DNA of 29,881 bases from Clostridia bacterium (GTDB taxonomy: Bacteria; Bacillota_A; Clostridia; Oscillospirales; Acutalibacteraceae): assembly GCA_024699005.1 (NCBI GenBank), contig JAILQN010000071.1, positions 1-29,881 of the forward strand. The letters are read 5' to 3'. Every line of letters begins with the position of its first letter. The first letter of the stretch is position 1. Positions 1-6,938 of the stretch are shown in pieces. The notes beneath the pieces were generated by a model. That model made no database searches and had not been told where the DNA came from. It saw only the letters and a list, made by a program, of their open reading frames with translations. The position numbers were made by a program, and so were the translations under genes.

Positions 1-813
1 CGGCAGATCAGACAGAGAATCCTCACTTACCCAAAAATACACATTTATAAAATCCTGTTCTGAAAAGCTCGATTGCGTGCTCCCGACAATGCTCAGTCCG
101 GTCGTCATCAGAAACAGCAGCGTAAAAGCCGCCACGACCGAGGCCACCACCGGTCTGCCGCCCGGGTTGCCGCCGGAGGATCTCGCATGCCCGAGCCTGC
201 CACCTGCTCCCAGCAGTTTATTGAGCAGCCCGCCGCCGAAAGCCGCTTTCCGCTTTTTCCCGGGCAGCTTTTTATTACCGACGAACGCAGTACGTGCGTA
301 TGCGGCAAGCATAGCGGCGGGAACGATCAGCAGCGACGGCAGGATGCACCTCGCGCCGTCCGCCGAAAACAGGAACCGCCGGAGATCCGCCGATATTCCC
401 ATCTGCCCGAGCTGAAACCATGCTATCAGCAAACCTGCCGCGGAGCCTGCCAATATACCGATGAGACTGAGAAGAAAAGCTTCCGTCAGCAGCGCGCGAA
501 CGAGCATTTTTTTGGTCGCTCCGACGTTGTACATAAGAGTGCGCTGCTGTCTGCTCTCGGCAAGATACACCGAGAACATCGCGAACATTGACAGCCCCAT
601 CAGAGACTGACTCATCGGCGGAAAGACAACGGACAGAAACCGGAACAGACTGTCATCCGTGTTCAGACTGCCTATGCCCGAGGCAAAGCCTGCAAGCAGG
701 GCGCACAGCCCGATCGTCGTGGCATTGCCGATAATAACGCACAGAATCGCCATGACAATGCGGACTTTATCTGCCAGAAGCGTTTTGATATTCCATTTCA
801 GGACGATCCCCAT
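1..813 (-). CDS. FtsX-like ABC transporter permease, C-terminal end beyond the window
   Basis: An open frame of 271 codons starts with ATG at 813 and runs off the left edge without a stop. The protein starts MGIVLKWNIKTLLADKVR, followed by a hydrophobic helix (about residues 18-45), a soluble stretch, then helices near 105-125 and 150-170 and another after residue 230. A short cytosolic start, one helix and an extracytoplasmic part is the usual start of FtsX/MacB-type permeases. The motif YNVGATKKMLVRALLTEA (about 92-109) is the typical coupling segment of that family, after which the membrane helices resume. The start lies 4 bp after the stop of the ATPase gene, with GAAAGGAT upstream, so the two are translationally coupled. 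The substrate is unknown; lipid, peptide or antibiotic export and envelope signalling are all possible. Partial gene. Confidence 0.85.
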   Translation of the reverse strand, partial: MGIVLKWNIKTLLADKVRIVMAILCVIIGNATTIGLCALLAGFASGIGSLNTDDSLFRFLSVVFPPMSQSLMGLSMFAMFSVYLAESRQQRTLMYNVGATKKMLVRALLTEAFLLSLIGILAGSAAGLLIAWFQLGQMGISADLRRFLFSADGARCILPSLLIVPAAMLAAYARTAFVGNKKLPGKKRKAAFGGGLLNKLLGAGGRLGHARSSGGNPGGRPVVASVVAAFTLLFLMTTGLSIVGSTQSSFSEQDFINVYFWVSEDSLSDLP

Positions 814-817
814 AACG

Positions 818-1498
818 TCACCGGATCCTTTCGTTCTTCACGATCCTGCCGTATTCGATGGCGACGATCCGGTCCGCCTGCAGGGCGATATCTTCATCAT
901 GGGTGATGAGTATGATCGTCTGCTCATATTTTTTATTGGAAAGCCTGAACAGCTCCATGACCTCCTGAGTGTTTTTCTGATCCAGGTTGCCGGTGGGTTC
1001 GTCCGCCAGCACGACGGCGGGGTTGGTTATAAGCGTCCGACCTATCGCCACGCGCTGCTGCTGTCCTCCGGAGAGCTGCCGGGGATAAGCGTGTTCGCGG
1101 CCTTTAAGCTCCAGCAGTTCCAGCAGCTCGTTATAATAATCCCGGTCTATCTCCCTGCCGTCCAGAAGCGCGGGCAGCAGGATATTCTCCTCCACCGTAA
1201 GCCGGGAGAGAAGGTTATAAAACTGATAGATGATGCCCACCTGACGGCGGCGGAAGATTGCGAGCCTGTCCTTGCTCTGAGCGAACACGTCCTGCCCGTT
1301 CATATACACCTTGCCGGAATCCGGCGTGTCCACACTGCCAAGGATGTGGATAAGCGTACTTTTGCCGGAGCCGCTGGAGCCCACCACGGCGACGAACTCG
1401 CCGCTCTCCACGGACAGCGACACGTCGTCCAGGGCACGGATAGCGGTCTCGCCCTTTCCGTATACTTTTGTGATATGCTCAGCTCTTAGTATTTCCAA
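818..1498 (-). CDS. ABC transporter ATP-binding protein, MacB/LolD type
   Basis: A 226-residue nucleotide-binding subunit that powers the adjoining FtsX-type permease. Visible motifs: Walker [10 protein letters not shown] at 40-48, a Q-loop in [17 protein letters not shown], signature LSGGQQQR near 141-148, Walker [13 protein letters not shown] with the catalytic Glu, and the switch histidine in ITHDEDIA. The QFYNLL segment and the DEPTGNLD box are typical of the MacB/LolD/FtsE group. The start is TTG, preceded by GAGAGGGTGATC at normal distance; no ATG fits better. The ribosome binding site overlaps the end of the upstream zinc-ribbon gene (13 bp between stop and start). The three genes therefore form one minus-strand transcript. 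Family assignment is secure; the cargo is unknown. Confidence 0.95.
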   Translation of the reverse strand: MEILRAEHITKVYGKGETAIRALDDVSLSVESGEFVAVVGSSGSGKSTLIHILGSVDTPDSGKVYMNGQDVFAQSKDRLAIFRRRQVGIIYQFYNLLSRLTVEENILLPALLDGREIDRDYYNELLELLELKGREHAYPRQLSGGQQQRVAIGRTLITNPAVVLADEPTGNLDQKNTQEVMELFRLSNKKYEQTIILITHDEDIALQADRIVAIEYGRIVKNERIR

Positions 1499-1510
1499 AA
1501 GATCACCCTC

Positions 1511-1735
1511 TCACGATTCATTGCAATCAATGATGATTTTTCCGCATTTTCTGCACAAATATGCCGGCACAAGGGAACCGTTCTCAAAAGAACCGGGCAG
1601 CTCAACTTCATCTTCATCCGCAAAAATCATATCAAAAATACGTTGCGGTTCACGCTGCGCTGCTGCCCATCTGAGTCTGTGTGCGTTCTGAAGCGAACCG
1701 GGCTCCATTCCGGATCTGCAATAAGGACAAATCAT
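1511..1735 (-). CDS. Small zinc-ribbon protein (DUF6487/PF20097-like)
   Basis: A 74-residue protein with two CxxC knuckles: CPYC at residues 3-6 and CRKC at 61-64, followed by the hydrophobic end GKIIIDC. The layout, CPYC near the N-terminus and a conserved AYLCRKCGKIII near the C-terminus, matches small Firmicutes zinc-ribbon proteins of the DUF6487 type. Such proteins have no established function; zinc binding is inferred from the four cysteines. A good ribosome binding site (GGGAGG, 8 nt before the ATG) fixes the start. It is the first gene of the operon with the ABC ATPase and permease, which suggests a joint role or simple co-transcription. No membrane segment or signal peptide is visible. 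Confidence 0.8.
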   Translation of the reverse strand: MICPYCRSGMEPGSLQNAHRLRWAAAQREPQRIFDMIFADEDEVELPGSFENGSLVPAYLCRKCGKIIIDCNES

Positions 1736-1764
1736 TTATGCTGCCTCCCGAAGAATATTTGAAG

Positions 1765-1792
1765 CTATCCACTATCCACTATCCGCTATCCA
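1765..1792. repeat. Tandem heptamer array, unit CTATCCA
   Basis: Four adjacent 7-bp units, CTATCCA, CTATCCA, CTATCCG and CTATCCA, then a degenerate CTGATCA. The array lies in the 69-bp gap between the APH-like gene and the zinc-ribbon gene. It is one of five 7-bp-period arrays in the window (see findings). Confidence 0.85.
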
Positions 1793-1804
1793 CTGATCAT
1801 TCTC

Positions 1805-2770
1805 TCACTTTGAAATGCGCTCTGACGCACGAAGATCTTTCTCAAACCGCCTTACCATCTGCGGCAGATACCAGTGGATGCGGCTGCCCGTAACGATATA
1901 AGTGTAAACCTCGTGATAAAGCGCGTAGAATGCCGTCTTCACGTCGCAATTATCCGATACCGGATACTTGCGTTTGTACGTATCATAAAGCCCGAAAAGG
2001 TTTCCGGTCAGATTGCGCAGCTGGAACAGCTCGTATTCCGGGTCCGCCCACTTACTCTCCAGCGGGTCGATGAATGCGGTTATATTCAGGCGTTTGTCCG
2101 TCATGATATTCATTACGTTCAGATCGCCGTGGATAAGGCAGGGCTTGTCCACAGGTTCGCAGAATATATCGTCGAACCGTGCCCATCCGCGCTCCATGAC
2201 GGCAAGAGCCGTTTTTCCGAGCCTTCCGTCCCGAGCCATCCGCCGTGCCTCATCCAGTATTTCACCGGCGAAAGGTCGGTAAAAATCCGGCCAGGTGTCA
2301 CAGACGGCGTTGCCGATCAGTCCGAACTTATCGTTTGTGATCGTGTGCCAGTGGTGAACTGCTGTCGTCACCTCGTCCGCAAAGCGCTCTTTGTCGCGCT
2401 TTGAGCACAGGAGCTTGCCGAAATCGGTGAAACAGTTCGTCCCGGCTACCCTTTCCATACACAGGAAATCCAAAGGTATTTCCGGAGTCCCGGCAAAAGT
2501 GAAATACACCTCCGGCAGCTTTACAAAAGTATCGCGCGCCAGCAGACGCAACTCGTCCGCCTCGCGGGAGCACATACCGGACGCTTTAAAGCCTTTTATC
2601 ACCGCTCTGTACGGAGCCGCCGTCAGAGCTGCGTCAAAGACTATACCGAAGGAACCGCCGCCGATAAAACGGATATCTGTGACCGCACAGTCAAACCCGT
2701 TTTCCAGAACGGTTTTCGCGTATCCCTTCGCATGCGCCGGGGAAATATCAAATTTCGGTCTCTGTTCCAT
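1805..2770 (-). CDS. Aminoglycoside phosphotransferase/choline kinase-fold protein
   Basis: A 321-residue protein of the APH (PF01636-like) kinase fold. The catalytic loop LIHGDLNVMNIM (His about 214) and the following metal-binding AFIDPLESKWADP (Asp about 234) are the Brenner and DFG-equivalent motifs. A Gly-rich segment GGGSFGIVFDA near 35-45 and AVIKGF fit the N-lobe. The ATG at 2770 is chosen over an in-frame start at 2818: it has GGAG 7 nt upstream, and a good promoter (-10 at 2808-2813) lies between the two, so the longer start would precede the message. Substrate cannot be told from sequence. Chromosomal APH-fold proteins in clostridia often act on sugars, choline, homoserine-like compounds or nothing known; antibiotic resistance should not be assumed. 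Apparently transcribed alone. Confidence 0.85.
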   Translation of the reverse strand: MEQRPKFDISPAHAKGYAKTVLENGFDCAVTDIRFIGGGSFGIVFDAALTAAPYRAVIKGFKASGMCSREADELRLLARDTFVKLPEVYFTFAGTPEIPLDFLCMERVAGTNCFTDFGKLLCSKRDKERFADEVTTAVHHWHTITNDKFGLIGNAVCDTWPDFYRPFAGEILDEARRMARDGRLGKTALAVMERGWARFDDIFCEPVDKPCLIHGDLNVMNIMTDKRLNITAFIDPLESKWADPEYELFQLRNLTGNLFGLYDTYKRKYPVSDNCDVKTAFYALYHEVYTYIVTGSRIHWYLPQMVRRFEKDLRASERISK

Positions 2771-2807
2771 AAATGTCTCCGGTAAACAGTTGTTCAACGC
2801 TGCCGAT

Positions 2808-2836
2808 ATTATAAGCAAATATCAGGCAAAAAGCAA
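2808..2836 (-). promoter_or_regulatory. Sigma-A promoter of the APH-fold gene
   Basis: Read on the minus strand: -35 TTGCTT, a 17-bp spacer, -10 TATAAT (exact consensus). The expected transcript start is about 30 nt before the ATG at 2770. It lies between that gene and the transporter gene. Confidence 0.65.
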
Positions 2837-2846
2837 GTATCCGGGA

Positions 2847-4328
2847 TCAATCCACGCTTTCCATGTATTCCGTCACCATTTTATTTCTTCTCTGCGCAAG
2901 TTCGGCGTACATCCGATCGCGTTTCTGCTTGTTCAGCGGCCAGAGCATTTTCGGCACTACGCCCAGAGCTCCCGTCACCACCGGTACCACGGAACAGAGC
3001 GCAAACAGCCAGAACTCTGTTTTATCGTCCTGATCATAATAATCACGGTTAACGTCGTATCCGGCTTTTTTAAGCACGACGCTGTTGACCGACCCCATGA
3101 CCACACTTTGAAGCTTGAGCACAAGATCCTTGGCGACGCCTGTGGTCGCCTCCATCCTGAATCCGTTTTTCCACTCGCAGTAGTCCATCGCCTCGTTATA
3201 CAGGTCGGCGTTGATCACCTTGTCCACTCCGAACTTCAGCTTGGCGAAAAATTCCCGGAAGCCGTAAACGACAAGCATCGGCTTCATTTTGGTGTAGTTC
3301 TGTCTGAACATACCGAAAAAGAAAAAGCCGAACCACAGCATATCTCCGTAAAGGTCGGCTCCTACCCACAGGAATTTGGAGGAAAACCTCTTTCGAAGCG
3401 CGGGAACGAAGATATAACTGATCGATCCTACCGGACCGGAAATATCGCTTGTCAGCTTCTTCCAAAGGGTAACAAGGTTTTTTCCGCCGAAAGCACTGTT
3501 CCAGTACTGATCCTCGCCCGAGCGTATGGAAAAACCGCCGAAAAACTCCGAAAGACAATAAAGCAGCATCGGTTTGTTGCCAATTATCGCTTTGAATCCC
3601 TCTTTTATGTTTGGTTTTTCCAGAGATTGGGGAACGCGCTCTCTTGAAATAAGAAAGAACCAGAGCGTCAGAGCGGATGAAACGACTGTCGTGATCACGC
3701 CGCCGCCAAGATACAGCGACCGCAGTTCAACTTTCAGTTTTCCGACGGAAACCAGATTGATAAGGAACGACATTATTGTGGAGGGCAGATCTTCCCCAAG
3801 CCAGCCGGACAGCAGCTCCGCCAGCGTGATCAGCCGCACTCTCTCGTTCGGGTTGGGCGTGATCGTGCTCATATATCCCGCCTTCGCCACTCCCGTAAAC
3901 GTCCCCGAAGTCTCCTGAATGACGGAAAAGACGTAATAGAAAATGATCTTCGGAATAAACATGGAGCTTGTGCCCGGAAAAAAATACGGTATCAGCCAGT
4001 ACAGCAGCCCTAAAAAGCTCAGAGGGATCTGCATGAACAGAAGATATGGTCGGAACTTGCCGATGCGGGTCCTGGTGTTGTCGACCACGGCGGATATGAC
4101 CATATCGTTGACGACGTCCCACACGCCCGTGAACAGCCTCGCGATCGCGTCGATGCCCAGATCGATCTTCACGACGTGCCGGAAATAAATGTCTCCGTTC
4201 CCGATATTGAAGGAATTTGAAAAATCGTTGAATATGTAGGCGACGGTTTCCTTCGTTCCGACGTAATTGTAGCTTCGGAATAAATTATCCGACAAGCCGT
4301 CCGGGGTTTTTTCAGGTTTATTATCCAT
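2847..4328 (-). CDS. GPH-family (MFS_2) sugar:cation symporter
   Basis: A 493-residue membrane protein with about 12 hydrophobic segments. The segment RLFTGVWDVVNDMVISAVVD, followed by NTRTRIGKFRPYLL (about residues 63-96), is the hallmark of glycoside-pentoside-hexuronide symporters (MelB/XynB/UidB type), in which the loop between helices 2 and 3 carries the D..D.TRT..G.FRP pattern. The loop here has N where many members have D or P (WDVVND, VVDNTRTR). Family members import glycosides or hexuronides with Na+ or H+. A uronate isomerase lies 15 kb away in the same window, but the two are not linked as an operon. The ATG at 4328 has only a weak ribosome binding site, and a large inverted repeat lies in the 106-bp gap upstream, so expression may depend on the gene before it. 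Substrate unknown. Confidence 0.88.
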   Translation of the reverse strand: MDNKPEKTPDGLSDNLFRSYNYVGTKETVAYIFNDFSNSFNIGNGDIYFRHVVKIDLGIDAIARLFTGVWDVVNDMVISAVVDNTRTRIGKFRPYLLFMQIPLSFLGLLYWLIPYFFPGTSSMFIPKIIFYYVFSVIQETSGTFTGVAKAGYMSTITPNPNERVRLITLAELLSGWLGEDLPSTIMSFLINLVSVGKLKVELRSLYLGGGVITTVVSSALTLWFFLISRERVPQSLEKPNIKEGFKAIIGNKPMLLYCLSEFFGGFSIRSGEDQYWNSAFGGKNLVTLWKKLTSDISGPVGSISYIFVPALRKRFSSKFLWVGADLYGDMLWFGFFFFGMFRQNYTKMKPMLVVYGFREFFAKLKFGVDKVINADLYNEAMDYCEWKNGFRMEATTGVAKDLVLKLQSVVMGSVNSVVLKKAGYDVNRDYYDQDDKTEFWLFALCSVVPVVTGALGVVPKMLWPLNKQKRDRMYAELAQRRNKMVTEYMESVD

Positions 4329-4353
4329 GATCTTTTAAAGATGGTATCCGGCC

Positions 4354-4406
4354 CGGAGGGCGGTTCCCCGGTCCGGAATATACGTCATATGGAGAACCGC
4401 CCTCCG
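4354..4406. repeat. Inverted repeat with 16-bp arms before the transporter gene
   Basis: The left arm CGGAGGGCGGTTCCCC (4354-4369) pairs with the right arm GGAGAACCGCCCTCCG (4391-4406), with two mismatches and a 21-bp loop. No U-run follows on the minus strand, so it is not an obvious intrinsic terminator. It could be an RNA processing or stability hairpin, an attenuator, or a repeat-family copy. Confidence 0.7.
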
Positions 4407-4434
4407 AAGATCACTCTGCCAAAAAAACGGATAC

Positions 4435-5748
4435 TCACCCGAACAATTTTCTGAAAAAGTTGAGTATACCTTCAAAAAACCCGCGTATAACGTCTATGAG
4501 CGAAGTCGCGGCGTTATCCTGCGTTCCTGTCTCTTCCGGCTCCTGCGTCGGTTCTTCCGGTACGGCGGGAACTTCGGGCTCCGTGTACACAAGATTCTGC
4601 AGCGTCTCATAAATCACCGAAGCGTTCATTCCGTCATCCGAAAGGGTCACGGACATGCTGCAGGGAACCACCTGATCCAGCGTTTCCTCTGCCATACTTT
4701 TCACGGAATTCAAAACAGACTTAAAGAGCTTGTTTTCGCAGTTGATCTCCACTTCACACCCGGAGAGAGCGATCGTTCCGTTTATCCCGAACTCTTCTGA
4801 AGGTATATACTGCGCGGGGCCGTGAGAGTGATAATAATCGATCAGCCTGCGGCACGTATCCGGATCGGATCCGACTTTTTCAACGATCGCATAAAGCGGC
4901 GCGAACAAAGCTTCCGCGGCTGCCTGGCCGGGTATTCCGTTATTCCAGCCCGGGATGCTGCAGGGGACGACAACGCCTGCGCCGAGCATATTGTATAACG
5001 GCCTGATATAAGCGTCATAAAAACCTGCCGGTTCAAACGTCATCGAGAAGTTGTTCCACGTCGCGGTCGCAACTTCTCCTTTGATAACCGAGAGTTTGCC
5101 GAGCCTGAGGTTTGACATAACGGCATTACAGAACGGCTTATCATTGAATTCAACGATCTGCGCGGCAAAGCCGAACAATGCGTCAAAAACGGGGCGGCAG
5201 GCGCCCAGCAGATCGCCCGCGACGGTGATGAATCGGTCGTATTTCTCCTCAAGAGAGGTTTTTTCGTCTATCCCCCAGTCGAAGTCAAAACCGTGATCAT
5301 CGTTTTCGTCGGTGAAAACCGTCCAGTCTCTTCCGGCGGCAGCCAGAGCGGAGCCGATCTCCGGATATCCTTTGTCATAAAGGTAGTTTCCGAGAGTGTC
5401 CGGGTAGATATAAATCCCCTCCGACGCGAAAAGCGCATCCAGAGCGGCGGTTTCATTCTCGCCGTCGGCATATAACGACAGATCGTACCGGATCGTTCCT
5501 ACTGAAGTCGATATGGATTGCTCCGCGTCTTTTTCCAGATATGATGATATCTCCATCACGCCGAGACTGCGGCAGATCTGCGGGATCAGGGACAGCATAC
5601 GGTTTGCGGTGTCATCGGAAAAACAGCCGGGACCGAAAAAGTCGGTTATCTCGATCTGTTCCGCGGTGGCATGAACGGCAGGCGCGGCGGCGCCGGTCAT
5701 AAGAAGAACACAGATGATAAGAACAAAAATTTTACGAAGGTGTTTCAT
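4435..5748 (-). CDS. Secreted protein of unknown function with C-terminal amphipathic tail
   Basis: A 437-residue exported protein. The N-terminus MKHLRKIFVLIICVLLMTGAA is a clear signal peptide, with probable cleavage near AVHA/TA (about 28). The mature part resembles nothing I can name. Near the end a Pro/Glu/Thr-rich linker (PEVPAVPEEPTQEPEETG, about 395-412) leads into a short final segment, VIRGFFEGILNFFRKLFG, which could form an amphipathic basic helix. Linker plus short helix looks like a surface-retention signal, but no LPXTG, SLH or cell-wall-binding domain is present. The start is firm: AAAGGAGAGATC precedes the ATG. The transporter gene lies 106 bp downstream on the same strand. 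The last residues recall the end of the giant secreted protein at 23014-28215. Confidence 0.75.
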   Translation of the reverse strand: MKHLRKIFVLIICVLLMTGAAAPAVHATAEQIEITDFFGPGCFSDDTANRMLSLIPQICRSLGVMEISSYLEKDAEQSISTSVGTIRYDLSLYADGENETAALDALFASEGIYIYPDTLGNYLYDKGYPEIGSALAAAGRDWTVFTDENDDHGFDFDWGIDEKTSLEEKYDRFITVAGDLLGACRPVFDALFGFAAQIVEFNDKPFCNAVMSNLRLGKLSVIKGEVATATWNNFSMTFEPAGFYDAYIRPLYNMLGAGVVVPCSIPGWNNGIPGQAAAEALFAPLYAIVEKVGSDPDTCRRLIDYYHSHGPAQYIPSEEFGINGTIALSGCEVEINCENKLFKSVLNSVKSMAEETLDQVVPCSMSVTLSDDGMNASVIYETLQNLVYTEPEVPAVPEEPTQEPEETGTQDNAATSLIDVIRGFFEGILNFFRKLFG

Positions 5749-5894
5749 ATTGATCTCTCCTTTGATTTTTTGACGGCAGATCGCGCCGAATCGACGCCGC
5801 GCCGTCTTGTTACATCTGCATTCTACCTGTCAAGAGTGAAAATACGGTGACATCCCGGTGAAGATTTTGTCATTTTTCAGAAATAATACAGACA
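5749..5894. other. Non-coding leader region upstream of the secreted-protein gene
   Basis: Together with the element at 5895-6229 this makes a 496-bp stretch without a credible gene. It holds the ribosome binding site of the minus-strand gene, an imperfect inverted repeat (GACGGC at 5772-5777 with GCCGTC at 5801-5806) in the likely 5' leader, and a TTGACA on the minus strand (5828-5833) for which I found no good -10 partner. Confidence 0.5.
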
Positions 5895-6229
5895 ACGGGG
5901 CTGTTGCATTAAAAACAGGTTTACATCAATGGCATCTTCGATAAAAAACAATAATCTACCGGTAGCACGACACACCGTGCCGTATCTGTCGACGGTTATT
6001 GAAATCTTCGTTGAATAATAGAATCTGTCGTTCGCTGCAGCAAAGAAGTCCACCGTTCAACCGGGAGAACGAAGTTCCGGAACCGGTCTACGGCACACCG
6101 TGCCGTGCTGCAGAAAGATCGCTTACGTTCATCCTGAATATGCTTTGTTTTCATCAAAAGCACGGATTCCTGACATAAAAAATCAGGAATCCGTGGTATT
6201 TTTTGAGTTTTTAAATGCAACAGCCCCGT
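5895..6229. mobile_element. MITE-like element with terminal inverted repeats
   Basis: A 335-bp non-coding stretch bounded by near-perfect inverted repeats: the left end begins ACGGGGCTGTTGCATT and continues AAAAAC; the right end (6207-6229), reverse-complemented, reads the same with one extra T. GGGGCTGTTGCA-type ends are typical of bacterial IS families. No transposase is encoded, so it would move only in trans. Inside are a doubled CACACCGTGCCGT (at about 5971 and 6094) and a strong hairpin near the right end. I could not see a convincing target-site duplication. It lies between the 3' end of the TetR gene and the 5' end of the secreted-protein gene. An IS remnant with its transposase deleted is the alternative. 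Confidence 0.65.
6161..6204. terminator. Strong intrinsic terminator hairpin inside the MITE-like element
   Basis: A perfect 13-bp stem, CACGGATTCCTGA (6161-6173) with TCAGGAATCCGTG (6183-6195), has a 9-nt A-rich loop and is followed on the plus strand by TATTTTTT. On the minus strand, where it would end the TetR transcript, the tail is CTTTTGATG, which is weaker but possible. Confidence 0.7.
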
Positions 6230-6244
6230 ACTTTATATCGTAGT

Positions 6245-6802
6245 CTAAATCCCGGGCACGACGAACCCGATTCCGTGACGCAGGAGAGTGTAGACAGTCC
6301 CCGCAACATCTTCCGGGCTGCCGCGCTTCGGGTCACGGAGCCATTCGCCGATCGTTGCCAGAGTACCGGCGCACACGAATCTGACCACGTGGGCGCCTAT
6401 CCCCTCCCGTTTATCCGGAGGCAGGAACTCCATAGTGATATCAGTGAACATATCAAGCATATCGACCCCGCTGTTGCCGCTCATAAGAACGAGCACGGTT
6501 TCCCTTTCCCTTTCGAGATAGGCAAAAGCGTTCGCAAGCATCCTGCGAAGTCGCACCCTGCTGGGTGGCGCCGACGCTGCCGCGCGGTATATATTCTCCG
6601 AAACGCGCGTGCATATATCATTCAGAAGATCCGCGGCAGAATCATAATTCCTGTAAAACGTACTGCGGTTGACGTCCGCCTCCCGGCAAATCATCGTCAC
6701 ACTGACCGAGTCCATCGGTCTTTCCGCCAGCAGGCGCACAAGCGCCTTCCTCATCATCGTCCGGCTCATCGCGGCGCGTCTGTCATTCCCGTTCTTAATC
6801 AT
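6245..6802 (-). CDS. TetR/AcrR-family transcriptional regulator
   Basis: A 185-residue regulator. The N-terminal helix-turn-helix is clear: MSRTMMRKALVRLLAERP, then VSVTMICREADVNRSTFYRNY (about residues 32-52), then the DLLNDI helix. This is the TetR DNA-binding pattern, and the YRNYDSAADLL form is common in clostridial members with a TetR_C_8-like end. The C-terminal ligand domain is helical and gives no ligand clue. The ATG at 6802 is chosen over a longer in-frame start at 6847 because AAGGGGC stands 7 nt upstream, while the longer one has none. It is divergent from the ligase/condensation/ACP operon, with 136 bp between the starts, so it is the likely repressor of that operon and of itself. 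No downstream partner on its own strand except the MITE-like element. Confidence 0.9.
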   Translation of the reverse strand: MIKNGNDRRAAMSRTMMRKALVRLLAERPMDSVSVTMICREADVNRSTFYRNYDSAADLLNDICTRVSENIYRAAASAPPSRVRLRRMLANAFAYLERERETVLVLMSGNSGVDMLDMFTDITMEFLPPDKREGIGAHVVRFVCAGTLATIGEWLRDPKRGSPEDVAGTVYTLLRHGIGFVVPGI

Positions 6803-6820
6803 TTTATTGCCCCTTATCGC

Positions 6821-6832
6821 ATCACATTTGCA
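6821..6832. promoter_or_regulatory. Word ATCACATTTGCA shared with the second TetR locus
   Basis: The 12-bp word ATCACATTTGCA occurs here, 18 bp before the TetR start, and again at 28371-28382 in the promoter upstream of the Lgt-paralogue/TetR operon. A nearby TTGCACAA (6840-6847) also has a counterpart there (28398-28405). A shared operator half-site is an inference. Confidence 0.4.
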
Positions 6833-6872
6833 TTTTATGTTGCACAAACAACTATTTTAGTCTTTTTGCCTC

Positions 6873-6901
6873 TTGTTCGGAGGGTTACCGTATCATACAA
6901 T
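6873..6901 (+). promoter_or_regulatory. Promoter of the mini NRPS-like operon
   Basis: -35 TTGTTC (6873-6878), a 17-bp spacer, and -10 TACAAT (6896-6901, five of six consensus). Transcription would start near 6908, leaving a leader of about 30 nt before the ATG at 6939. This also argues against the in-frame TTG at 6873 as a start. Confidence 0.6.
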
Positions 6902-6938
6902 AAACCACAGCAAAACGCAATACCGTTCGGGGAAATAT

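Noticed and set aside
1765..1792. CRISPR array
   Set aside because: The repeats are contiguous 7-bp units without spacers and no cas genes are nearby.
2391..3647. Long plus-strand open frame (418 codons) opposite the GPH transporter and APH-fold genes
   Set aside because: It is antisense to two genes with strong family motifs, spans their junction, and its translation resembles no protein.
5996..6220. 74-codon minus-strand frame inside the MITE-like element as a transposase remnant
   Set aside because: It runs through the hairpin and the inverted end, has no DDE or HTH motif, and has no RBS.
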